Shown: positions 1-5,775 of the stretch, piece by piece
How positions within the stretch are numbered: position 1 is the first letter of the stretch
How the letters are laid out: the number at the start of each line of letters is the position of its first letter
Source: an uncultured bacterium
Lineage (GTDB): Bacteria; Verrucomicrobiota; Kiritimatiellia; CAIKKV01
Direction of reading: 5' to 3'
Length of the DNA stretch: 29,979 nt
Assembly: GCA_903828035.1 (NCBI GenBank)
Contig: CAIKKV010000287.1
Span: forward strand, 1 to 29,979
The notes under the pieces: model-generated
What the model saw: the letters and a program-made list of their open reading frames with translations, nothing else
The model's database searches: none
What the model was told of the DNA's origin: nothing
Program-made: the position numbers and the translations under genes

Positions 1-77
1 ACCGGATCAGCCCAAAAGCGGCCGGCCATTAGCGCCCGAAACGCCGCAACCTCGTCACGCAACCCGCAAGGCGCCAT
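1..77 (-). CDS. possible 5' end of a minus-strand gene cut by the window edge
   Basis: An open minus-strand frame begins with an ATG at position 77 and runs without a stop to the window edge, giving 25 complete codons (start MAPCGLRDEVAAFRAL). The composition is protein-like, but no clear Shine-Dalgarno sequence precedes the start, and a plus-strand frame is also open over 1-81. It would lie 42 bp downstream of the oxidoreductase, on the same strand, with a strong hairpin between them. No family can be recognised from so little sequence; this may be chance. Confidence 0.25.
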   Translation of the reverse strand, partial: MAPCGLRDEVAAFRALMAGRFWADP

Positions 78-86
78 TTTGTAATC

Positions 87-106
87 CCGCGCCGTATCCG
101 GCGCGG
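87..106 (-). terminator. GC-rich hairpin after the oxidoreductase (terminator or REP-like element)
   Basis: CCGCGCC and GGCGCGG form a 7-bp perfect stem around a 6-nt loop, starting 13 bp after the stop codon of the minus-strand oxidoreductase. The flank read on the minus strand is ATTACAAAA, not a T-tract, so a classical intrinsic terminator is doubtful. Its layout (short head, GCGCC stem, GATT tail) resembles the REP pair at 10551-10635, so it may be a REP-type hairpin serving as an mRNA end. Confidence 0.4.
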
Positions 107-119
107 CTACGAAACCCAC

Positions 120-1223
120 TCAGCCCCGCCGCGGAAGCGGATTCTGCCGGTGGCATTCCTCCAGGACCTCGATCTGCCGCCGGACCTGCGCCAGCGGGAT
201 CAGCAGAGGCGACCCCTTCACCAGCACATCGTGCAGGTTTTCATAAATCCGCTGGGGCCCCGCCGGCAGCGACCGCAGCGTGTAGCCCACGGCCGCCTGG
301 TTCTGCTCGGGCTCCAGCTCCCAGCTTTGCTCCACCCAGGGCAGCTCCTCGCGCGGGTACTTCCGGTCCACCGACCAGTTCCACATCTCCTGCCGGGGCG
401 CCTGGGCGGGATCGAAATAGCGCCACTGCAGCTTGCCTTCATTGCCCGAAAGGCCGCCATAGGTTCCGCAAATGTTGTACCGCTCGCCCTGCGCATAGGC
501 CATGTAGGCGCTGATGAACACATCGATCTGCGGCGCCTTCCTCTCGGGATCGAACAGCGTCACCGTGCAGTGATCCTCCGCGTCCGCGCCAAAGGGGTTG
601 TTGCTGTCCATCCGGCAGAAGACGTCGGGCTTCTTGTCCCCGAAGAGCACCAGCGCCTGGTCGAGGGCGTGCGGTCCCGTGTTCAGGAGCGAGCCGCCCA
701 TGTTCTTCTGCCAGGTCTGCCAGTCCCACCGCCGGGAGAAGCCGCTCCAGCTGGATCGGATGTACACGAGCTTCCCGAGCACGCCCGAGCTGACGACCTC
801 CTGGATCTTCTCGAAAAAGGGCTGGTGGCGGTTGTTCTGGAACGGGGCCAGCACGCGGCGGTGGCGGGCGGCCATCTGGACCATGCGGTCAAAATCCGCC
901 ACGTTGTGGGTCATCGGCTTTTCGCACAGCACATGCTTGCCCGCCTCGAGCGCCGCGAGGGTCGCCGGCACATGCAGGGGGGTCGGCAGGGCGTTGATGA
1001 AGAGGTCGAACTCGCCGTCGGCCAGCAGCCCTCCCCAATCGGAGTAGACCCGCGCGCCGAACTCGCGCTTGGCGTCCTCGCGCCGCTCTTCCAGCTGATC
1101 GGCCACCGCCACGATCTTGAACAGGCCCGTGTTTTTCCGCAGGCAGGCCGTGTGGATGTTGTAGCCGCTCCGGCCCTGCCCGGCAATCGCCACCCGAACA
1201 ACACCGTTCTCATAGTTTCCCAT
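120..1223 (-). CDS. Gfo/Idh/MocA family NAD(P)-dependent oxidoreductase
   Basis: Predicted 367-residue cytosolic dehydrogenase of the Gfo/Idh/MocA family, enzymes that oxidise or reduce sugars, inositols and related polyols. The N-terminal Rossmann fold carries GQGRSG at residues 15-20. The family EKP motif is at 101-103, with the catalytic Lys at 102. The C-terminal domain has GGSLLNTGPHALD at 177-189, with His185 in the catalytic position. I chose ATG 1223 because AGAGG sits 6 nt upstream. The in-frame ATGs at 1229 and 1250 have poor spacing, and 1250 precedes the start point expected from the promoter at 1253-1281. Substrate cannot be told from sequence; no pathway partner is adjacent. It is divergent from the toxin-antitoxin pair and not evidently in an operon. 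Confidence 0.88.
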   Translation of the reverse strand: MGNYENGVVRVAIAGQGRSGYNIHTACLRKNTGLFKIVAVADQLEERREDAKREFGARVYSDWGGLLADGEFDLFINALPTPLHVPATLAALEAGKHVLCEKPMTHNVADFDRMVQMAARHRRVLAPFQNNRHQPFFEKIQEVVSSGVLGKLVYIRSSWSGFSRRWDWQTWQKNMGGSLLNTGPHALDQALVLFGDKKPDVFCRMDSNNPFGADAEDHCTVTLFDPERKAPQIDVFISAYMAYAQGERYNICGTYGGLSGNEGKLQWRYFDPAQAPRQEMWNWSVDRKYPREELPWVEQSWELEPEQNQAAVGYTLRSLPAGPQRIYENLHDVLVKGSPLLIPLAQVRRQIEVLEECHRQNPLPRRG

Positions 1224-1252
1224 GACCATCCTCTTCGGTTTAAAAGCCATTG

Positions 1253-1281
1253 ATTCTATCACGTAAAAACAGAAATCACAA
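1253..1281 (-). promoter_or_regulatory. sigma-70-type promoter for the oxidoreductase
   Basis: On the minus strand TTGTGA (1276-1281) and TAGAAT (1253-1258) are 17 bp apart, close to TTGACA/TATAAT. The expected start point near 1246 leaves a leader of about 22 nt containing AGAGG before ATG 1223. The surrounding 1224-1340 is markedly AT-richer than the rest of the window, as expected for a divergent promoter region. Confidence 0.5.
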
Positions 1282-1306
1282 AATAATACCGTAAGTATTT
1301 GATGCT

Positions 1307-1334
1307 TTGACATCACTGTTAATGATGCTATGCT
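1307..1334 (+). promoter_or_regulatory. vapBC promoter with an overlapping dyad (probable autoregulatory operator)
   Basis: TTGACA (1307-1312) and TATGCT (1329-1334) are separated by 16 bp. An inverted repeat, CATCA at 1311-1315 and TGATG at 1323-1327, lies inside the promoter spacer, where a ribbon-helix-helix VapB would repress its own operon. The transcription start predicted 7 bp after the -10 falls on the vapB ATG at 1341, and no Shine-Dalgarno sequence is present, so the mRNA may be leaderless. Promoter and dyad are seen directly; the operator role is inferred from type II toxin-antitoxin biology. Confidence 0.5.
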
Positions 1335-1340
1335 GCCATC

Positions 1341-1586
1341 ATGAGGACGACGCTGACCTTGGACGATGACGTGCTGGACCGGGCCAAAGCGGCTGCGGCC
1401 CGGCTTCACACTCCCTTCCGGCAGGTGGTCAATGAGGCCCTGCGCGCCGGCCTGCGTGCCGTGGAAGAGCCGGCGAAAACCCCGCCCTACCAAACCCGCC
1501 CCCGCAAACTGGGGCTGAAAGCCGGACGGAATCTGGACAATATCCAGGAACTGCTGGCGCAGGTCGAGGGGGAGGACCACCGGTGA
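1341..1586 (+). CDS. vapB: VapB-like ribbon-helix-helix antitoxin
   Basis: An 81-residue protein directly upstream of, and overlapping, a PIN-domain gene. The first 45 residues (MRTTLTLDDDVLDRAKAAA onward) match the ribbon-helix-helix pattern of VapB antitoxins: a short beta strand with alternating residues followed by two helices. The tail of about 35 residues is charged and Pro-rich, as expected for the part that wraps the toxin. In such pairs the antitoxin binds operator DNA as a dimer and blocks the toxin RNase. Its TGA stop overlaps the GTG start of the toxin (GTGA), indicating translational coupling. There is no visible Shine-Dalgarno; see the promoter entry for possible leaderless translation. 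Confidence 0.8.
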   Translation: MRTTLTLDDDVLDRAKAAAARLHTPFRQVVNEALRAGLRAVEEPAKTPPYQTRPRKLGLKAGRNLDNIQELLAQVEGEDHR

Positions 1587-2029
1587 TCCTGGTTGACGCC
1601 AATATCCTTCTCTACGCCGAGGATCAGCTCAGTCCGCATCACGCGGCGGCCCGCGCCTGGTGGGACTCCCAGCTATCCGGGAAATCGCCGGTTTGCCTTT
1701 GCTGGACCGTCCTTGGCGCGTTCATCCGCATCAGCACCAACCCCCGCGTCTTTGACCATCCCCTCTCGCTCGATCAGGCGCTCTCACGCGTTCAAAGCTG
1801 GATGAACCAGCCTTGCGTGAGAATGGTGCAGCCAACCGAACGGCACTGGACCGTGTTCCGCAAGATGCTGCTGGAGGGACAGGCCACCGCGAACCTTGTC
1901 ACGGACGCGCACCTGGCGGCCCTTGCCCTGGAACATGGCTGCGACCTCTTCTCCACCGATTCGGACTTCTCGCGTTTCCCCGGCATTCGGTGGCGCAACC
2001 CCTTGAAAGGAAGCGCATCAGCGCGCTAG
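1583..2029 (+). CDS. vapC: VapC-like PIN-domain ribonuclease toxin
   Basis: A 148-residue single PIN domain, predicted to be a metal-dependent RNase held inactive by the upstream antitoxin. Visible conserved elements are LVDANILLYA with Asp5, FIRISTNPRVF at 47-57, VTDAHLAALALEHG with Asp108, and STDSDFSRFPG with Asp126 and Asp128. The overall pattern fits the actinobacterial-type PIN family often annotated as TIGR00028. The position that in many PIN domains holds a second acidic residue reads LGAF (44-47), without a Glu; some members of this subfamily appear to lack it too, but I am not certain. The start is GTG, overlapping the antitoxin stop by 4 bp. The PIN residues and the pairing make the identity firm; the RNA target is unknown. 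Confidence 0.82.
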   Translation: MILVDANILLYAEDQLSPHHAAARAWWDSQLSGKSPVCLCWTVLGAFIRISTNPRVFDHPLSLDQALSRVQSWMNQPCVRMVQPTERHWTVFRKMLLEGQATANLVTDAHLAALALEHGCDLFSTDSDFSRFPGIRWRNPLKGSASAR

Positions 2030-2082
2030 ACTTGACCGACACCTTTAGGCACAATAGCGGATCAACAACGCACAGGAACACC

Positions 2083-3180
2083 ATGCGAATCGGCGTCATG
2101 CTGCGCGCGCTCGAGGAGAGGCAGGGGATCGGCATCTACAGCCTGAACCTGATGGACGAGCTGCTCCCCCTCGACCCGCAAACCGAATACGTGCTCTTCT
2201 ACAAAAGCCCGGCCTTCCTGGGCCGCTACTCCTCCTTTCCCAACGTCACGGAAAAGCTGGTCTCCGCGCCCGGCAAGTTCGCCTGGGACCAGCTCCGCAT
2301 GCCCCTCGAAGCGCGCAAGGCCGGCGTGGACGTCCTCTTCCATACCAAGTTCACCGTGCCCTTCTGCGCCGGCCGCAAAACCGTCATGACCGTCCACGGC
2401 GCCAGCTGGTTCGTCCACCCCGAGCTCTACACCCGCGCCGACATCGCCTACATCCGCGCCGTCATGCCCCTCTACTGCCGCAAGGCCGACCTCATCATCG
2501 CCAACTCCGAGCTGACCCGCCAGGACTTCATCCGCCTCCTCCGCGTCCCGCCGGAAAAGATCCGCACCATCCGCCTCGGCACCAACCGCCATTTCAAGGT
2601 CATTGCCGACACCACCGCCCTCGCCGCCGTCCGGGCCAAGTACAAGCTGCCCGACCGCTTCATCTTCTCGGTCATCAAGTACGACCCGCGCAAGAACTTC
2701 AAGAACCTCATCGCCGGATTCCGCCTCCTGCGCCAGCGGATGCCCTGCAAGCTGGTGGTGGCCGGCATCGGCTGCGAGAAATACATTCCCGAGTACAAGC
2801 TGGCCGAGGACGGCACGCTGAGCGACATCACCTTCCTCGGCTGGGTGGACCAGGGCGAGCTGCCGCTGCTGTACAACCTGGCCGACTGCATGCTCTTTCC
2901 CTCCGTCTACGAGGAGTTCGGCATCCCCACCTGCGAGGCGATGGCCTGCGGCTGCCCGGTGGTCGTCTCCAAAACCGGCGCCCTGCCCGAAATCGCGGGC
3001 GAGTCCGGCGAGCTCGTCGACCCCTTCGATCCCGAGTCCATCGCCGCCGGCCTGCAGCGCGTGCTGGGCGACGATGTCCGGCGCTCCGCCATGCGCCGCC
3101 TGGGCCTGGCCCGCGCCACCGCCTTCACCTGGCGGCGCTGCGCCGAGGAAACGCGCGAGGCGCTCCATGAGCTACGATAG
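2083..3180 (+). CDS. GT4-type (GT-B fold) glycosyltransferase
   Basis: A 365-residue retaining glycosyltransferase of family GT4, likely adding a sugar from a nucleotide donor to a lipid-linked glycan at the cytoplasmic membrane. The N-terminal half (1-185) is the acceptor lobe, with MTVHGASWF near 102-110 and IIANSELTRQDF near 138-149. The C-terminal lobe starts with RFIFSVIKYDPRKNFKNL (192-209). It contains the EX7E donor-binding motif, Glu277 and Glu285 in EEFGIPTCE, followed by AMACGCPVV. The frame is open further upstream into vapC, but ATG 2083 has AGGA 5 nt before it and gives the normal family length. It overlaps the flippase start by 14 bp, so the two are co-translated. The donor and acceptor sugars cannot be told. 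Confidence 0.88.
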   Translation: MRIGVMLRALEERQGIGIYSLNLMDELLPLDPQTEYVLFYKSPAFLGRYSSFPNVTEKLVSAPGKFAWDQLRMPLEARKAGVDVLFHTKFTVPFCAGRKTVMTVHGASWFVHPELYTRADIAYIRAVMPLYCRKADLIIANSELTRQDFIRLLRVPPEKIRTIRLGTNRHFKVIADTTALAAVRAKYKLPDRFIFSVIKYDPRKNFKNLIAGFRLLRQRMPCKLVVAGIGCEKYIPEYKLAEDGTLSDITFLGWVDQGELPLLYNLADCMLFPSVYEEFGIPTCEAMACGCPVVVSKTGALPEIAGESGELVDPFDPESIAAGLQRVLGDDVRRSAMRRLGLARATAFTWRRCAEETREALHELR

Positions 3181-4612
3181 CCGGCAGACGCTGCGGACGG
3201 TCACCATCGGCGCCTTCTGGCGGCTGCTGCGCTACCCCTTCCTGTTCCTGAGCCTGATCGTCATTCCCCGCTACATGGGCAAGTCGCTCTACGGGCAGTT
3301 CGCCTACTTCACCTCGGTGCTGACCGTGTGCGAGGCCTTCACCGGACTGGGCAACATCCAGATCTTCGGCCGCTTCATCCCGGAGATGGGGCGCGACCCC
3401 GCGCGCGAGGCGCGGCTCCTGCACGGGATCATGTACTGGAGCAACCTGCTGGTGGCCGCCTTCGCGGTGGCCGTCTCGGCCTTCATGCTCCTGCTCCGCC
3501 CCGAGGGCTTCCCCCTGCGCTGGCTGCCCATCCTGATCTGCATCATGGTGGCCGGGAAAATCCAGGGCACCACGTTCGCCTTCCTGTACGGCCGCAACGA
3601 GATCGCCCGCTTCTCGGCCCGCGAGCTGGTGCGCAGCGCGCTCACCTTCCTGCTCATCGTGGGGCTCTACGCCTGGACCGGAAGCCTCGACGCCGCGCTC
3701 TGGGCGCTGGCGCTGAACGAGATCGCCCTGATGCTCCTCTCGTTCTGGTGGGGCCGGGCGGCGCTCTTCCGCTCCTGGGGCCGCCTCCCCTTCAAGGAGT
3801 TCCTCCCCTACTTCCTCTTCGGCGCCACCTTCTACATCCCCACCGTGCTGCTCTTCTTCCTCCAGCGCTCGGCCCCGCTTTTCATCCGGGGGCTCACGGG
3901 GCGCTATGAAGACGTGGCGCCCTTCGACCTGGCCAACCAGTTCCTCATGACCACCGGCATGTTCCTGGGCCTCATCTTCACCACGCTCGTGCCGGCCCTC
4001 TCCAAGCTCCACGCCTCCGACCGGGGCGCCGAGGTGCTGGCCTGGAACCGGGTGGCCCTCGCCTGGTGCGGCACCGCCGCCTTCCTGGTCTACGCCGGCC
4101 TCGTCTACCTCGGCCGCCCCGCCATCCGGCTCCTGCTCGGCGATCAATTTTCAGAGACCTACGGCGTCGCCGTCGTCACGGGATTGGCCTTCAGCCCGAT
4201 GCTGGTCTCGCAGATGGGGATGAACTTCGCCGTGGTGCGCAAGAAGCCGTCGATCTACGCGGCCTCCACGGTCTTCGGCGTCATCGCCATGGTGGCCGCC
4301 TCGTTCCTGCTCATCCCGACCTGGAAAGCGGTCGGGGCGGCCTGGGCCACGGTGGCCGGCCACCTGGCCGTGGCGCTGGTGTATGCCTTCGCCTTCCGCG
4401 GGGCGTTCCTGGTCATGCTCCGCGATTTCCTCGCGGTCACCGGCCTGGGCCTTCTCCTCACCCTGCCCGCCATCGGGCTCGACTGGAGCCTCCCGCTCAT
4501 GATCGCGGCCGGCGCCGCCGCCATGCTGGCCTACCTGGCCGCCCTGGCCGCGCTCCGGATCCTGAAGCCGGCCGACGTGAAAAGCGTCATCCGCTCGCTG
4601 CGCAAGCACTAG
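3167..4612 (+). CDS. polysaccharide flippase (Wzx/MOP superfamily)
   Basis: A 481-residue polytopic membrane protein, about 12-14 hydrophobic segments, resembling polysaccharide biosynthesis/export proteins of the MOP superfamily that flip undecaprenyl-linked glycans across the inner membrane. The N-terminus (TVTIGAFWRLLRYPFLFLSL) and the MGKSLYGQFAYFTS stretch are typical of the family. ATG 3167 has GAGG 6 nt upstream and overlaps the glycosyltransferase by 14 bp; the longer in-frame version starting at 3074 lies inside that gene and is rejected. With the GT4 gene it forms a two-gene glycan unit without polymerase or ligase in view, so it may serve a glycan locus elsewhere. Its TAG shares three of four bases with the stop codon of convergent ppk2. 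Confidence 0.82.
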   Translation: MSYDSRQTLRTVTIGAFWRLLRYPFLFLSLIVIPRYMGKSLYGQFAYFTSVLTVCEAFTGLGNIQIFGRFIPEMGRDPAREARLLHGIMYWSNLLVAAFAVAVSAFMLLLRPEGFPLRWLPILICIMVAGKIQGTTFAFLYGRNEIARFSARELVRSALTFLLIVGLYAWTGSLDAALWALALNEIALMLLSFWWGRAALFRSWGRLPFKEFLPYFLFGATFYIPTVLLFFLQRSAPLFIRGLTGRYEDVAPFDLANQFLMTTGMFLGLIFTTLVPALSKLHASDRGAEVLAWNRVALAWCGTAAFLVYAGLVYLGRPAIRLLLGDQFSETYGVAVVTGLAFSPMLVSQMGMNFAVVRKKPSIYAASTVFGVIAMVAASFLLIPTWKAVGAAWATVAGHLAVALVYAFAFRGAFLVMLRDFLAVTGLGLLLTLPAIGLDWSLPLMIAAGAAAMLAYLAALAALRILKPADVKSVIRSLRKH

Positions 4613-5433
4613 GGAAGCTTGCTCAGCTTCCGCCGCAGGGCCTTCACGTCCGCCAGGGGCGCGGGGAACTTCAGCTTCATGTCCTTCAGGGTCCGTTGCA
4701 GGATATGCGCCACGGCCCAGTTCCGGTACCATTTGTGGTCGGAGGGAATGATGTACCAGGGCGATTCCTTTGTGCTGCACCGGCCCAGCGCCTCTTCATA
4801 CGCCGCCTGGTAATCCTCCCAGTACTTCCGCTCCGCGAGATCCGCCTCGCTGAACTTCCAGTTCCGCTCGGGATTATCCAGCCGCGCCAGCAGCCGCGCC
4901 TTCTGCTCCTTCCGGCTGATGTGCAGGAAGAGCTTCACGATCGTCACGCCGTTGTCCGCCAGCAGCTTCTCGAACACGCGGATCTGCTCATAGCGCGCTT
5001 TCCACACCCGCTTGTCGATGAGCTGGTGCACCCGGACGATCAGCACGTCCTCGTAGTGCGAGCGGTTGAACACGCCGATCTCGCCCTTGGGCGGCACGGC
5101 CTTGTGGATGCGCCAGAGATAGTCGTGCGCCAGCTCCTCCGCCGTGGGCGCCTTGAACGGCGTCACGCGGCAGGCCTGCGGATTGAAGCCCGAAAACACG
5201 CCCCGCACCAGGCCGTCCTTGCCGGCGGCATCCATCGCCTGCAGGACCACCAGGACGGCGCGCCTGTTCTCGGCAAACAGCCGGTACTGCAGCTTGCGCA
5301 GGTCCGCCAGCAGCTCCGGCATCTGGGCCGCCGCCTCTTCGCGGGTCTTGCAGCCCGGCGTGGCGCCGGTGTCGAAGGCGCGCAGCTTCGGATTCCGCCC
5401 CGGCTTCACGAGCAACTTCTGAATGACTTTCAT
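4609..5433 (-). CDS. ppk2: polyphosphate kinase 2 family, probably nucleotide (AMP/ADP) phosphorylating
   Basis: A 274-residue PPK2 protein, a P-loop kinase that transfers phosphate between inorganic polyphosphate and nucleotides. The Walker A region is AMDAAGKDG at 66-74 (Asp68, Lys72). SGFNPQACRVTPFK follows at 81-94, and the Walker B/lid region FNRSHYEDV is at 122-130. Length and the DAAGKDG variant resemble the one-domain proteins described as class III, which use polyphosphate to phosphorylate AMP and ADP; the class call is inference. AAGGAG lies 5 nt before ATG 5433. It is the last gene of the minus-strand polyphosphate cluster but is separated from ppk1 by 342 bp with a large inverted repeat and may have its own promoter. 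Its stop overlaps the flippase stop at CTAG 4609-4612. Confidence 0.9.
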   Translation of the reverse strand: MKVIQKLLVKPGRNPKLRAFDTGATPGCKTREEAAAQMPELLADLRKLQYRLFAENRRAVLVVLQAMDAAGKDGLVRGVFSGFNPQACRVTPFKAPTAEELAHDYLWRIHKAVPPKGEIGVFNRSHYEDVLIVRVHQLIDKRVWKARYEQIRVFEKLLADNGVTIVKLFLHISRKEQKARLLARLDNPERNWKFSEADLAERKYWEDYQAAYEEALGRCSTKESPWYIIPSDHKWYRNWAVAHILQRTLKDMKLKFPAPLADVKALRRKLSKLP

Positions 5434-5453
5434 GTTCGCTCCTTCCGCCGCAC

Positions 5454-5480
5454 CTTATCACACACCCGCCCGTTTGTCAT
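5454..5480 (-). promoter_or_regulatory. candidate promoter for ppk2
   Basis: On the minus strand ATGACA (5475-5480) and GATAAG (5454-5459) are 15 bp apart, with TG one base before the -10 (extended -10 type). The expected start near 5447 leaves a short leader holding AAGGAG. The spacing is shorter than ideal, so this is only a candidate. Confidence 0.3.
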
Positions 5481-5573
5481 GCTCTCCGCGAGGGCTACCG
5501 CACACGGCCCTCCCTTGTCGCGCACTCGCTCTCTCCCGAAGGCCAAAAGAGTTATTCTGCTCCCTCTGACAAA

Positions 5574-5764
5574 GGCGGTGGGGCGATCGTTCGCGCGCAG
5601 AGGCCGCCATGACCGGAATGGAACCGGCGGCGGGTGAGCCCGAGCGGGGGCGAGGGCGAAAGGCGCTCGCGGCCAGGGATGGCCGCCTAGCGCCGACCGC
5701 CAGGCCGCTCCATTCCGGTCATGTGCTTTCGCGGCCTCTCCGCGTGAACGATCGCCTCACCGCC
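5574..5764. repeat. large imperfect inverted repeat with internal hairpin between ppk1 and ppk2
   Basis: The left arm 5574-5622 (49 bp) pairs with the right arm 5709-5764 (56 bp). There are three mismatches and one 7-nt insertion in the right arm next to CATGACC. The arms share GGCGATCGTTC, AGAGGCCGC and CATGACCGGAATGGA. The 86-nt centre holds another hairpin, GGCGCT/AGCGCC enclosing CGGCCA/TGGCCG. The outer 19 bp of the right arm is duplicated in tandem (about 5746-5784, GATCGCCTCACCGCC twice), and the second copy contains the ppk1 stop codon. No transposase is present. It could be a MITE-like insertion, a structured RNA in the ppk1-ppk2 transcript, or a transcript end. The rest of the gap (5434-5573) shows only the ppk2 leader and candidate promoter. 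Confidence 0.75.
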
Positions 5765-5775
5765 GAGCGATCGCC

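Noticed and set aside
1224..1580. N-terminal extension of the oxidoreductase frame up to 1580
   Set aside because: It would run through the vapB gene and its promoter. The family N-terminus and a good ribosome site are at 1223.
2032..2057. TTGACC ... CAATAG as a promoter for the glycosyltransferase
   Set aside because: The spacing is about 14 bp and the -10 is poor, so it was not listed. Transcription may continue from vapBC.
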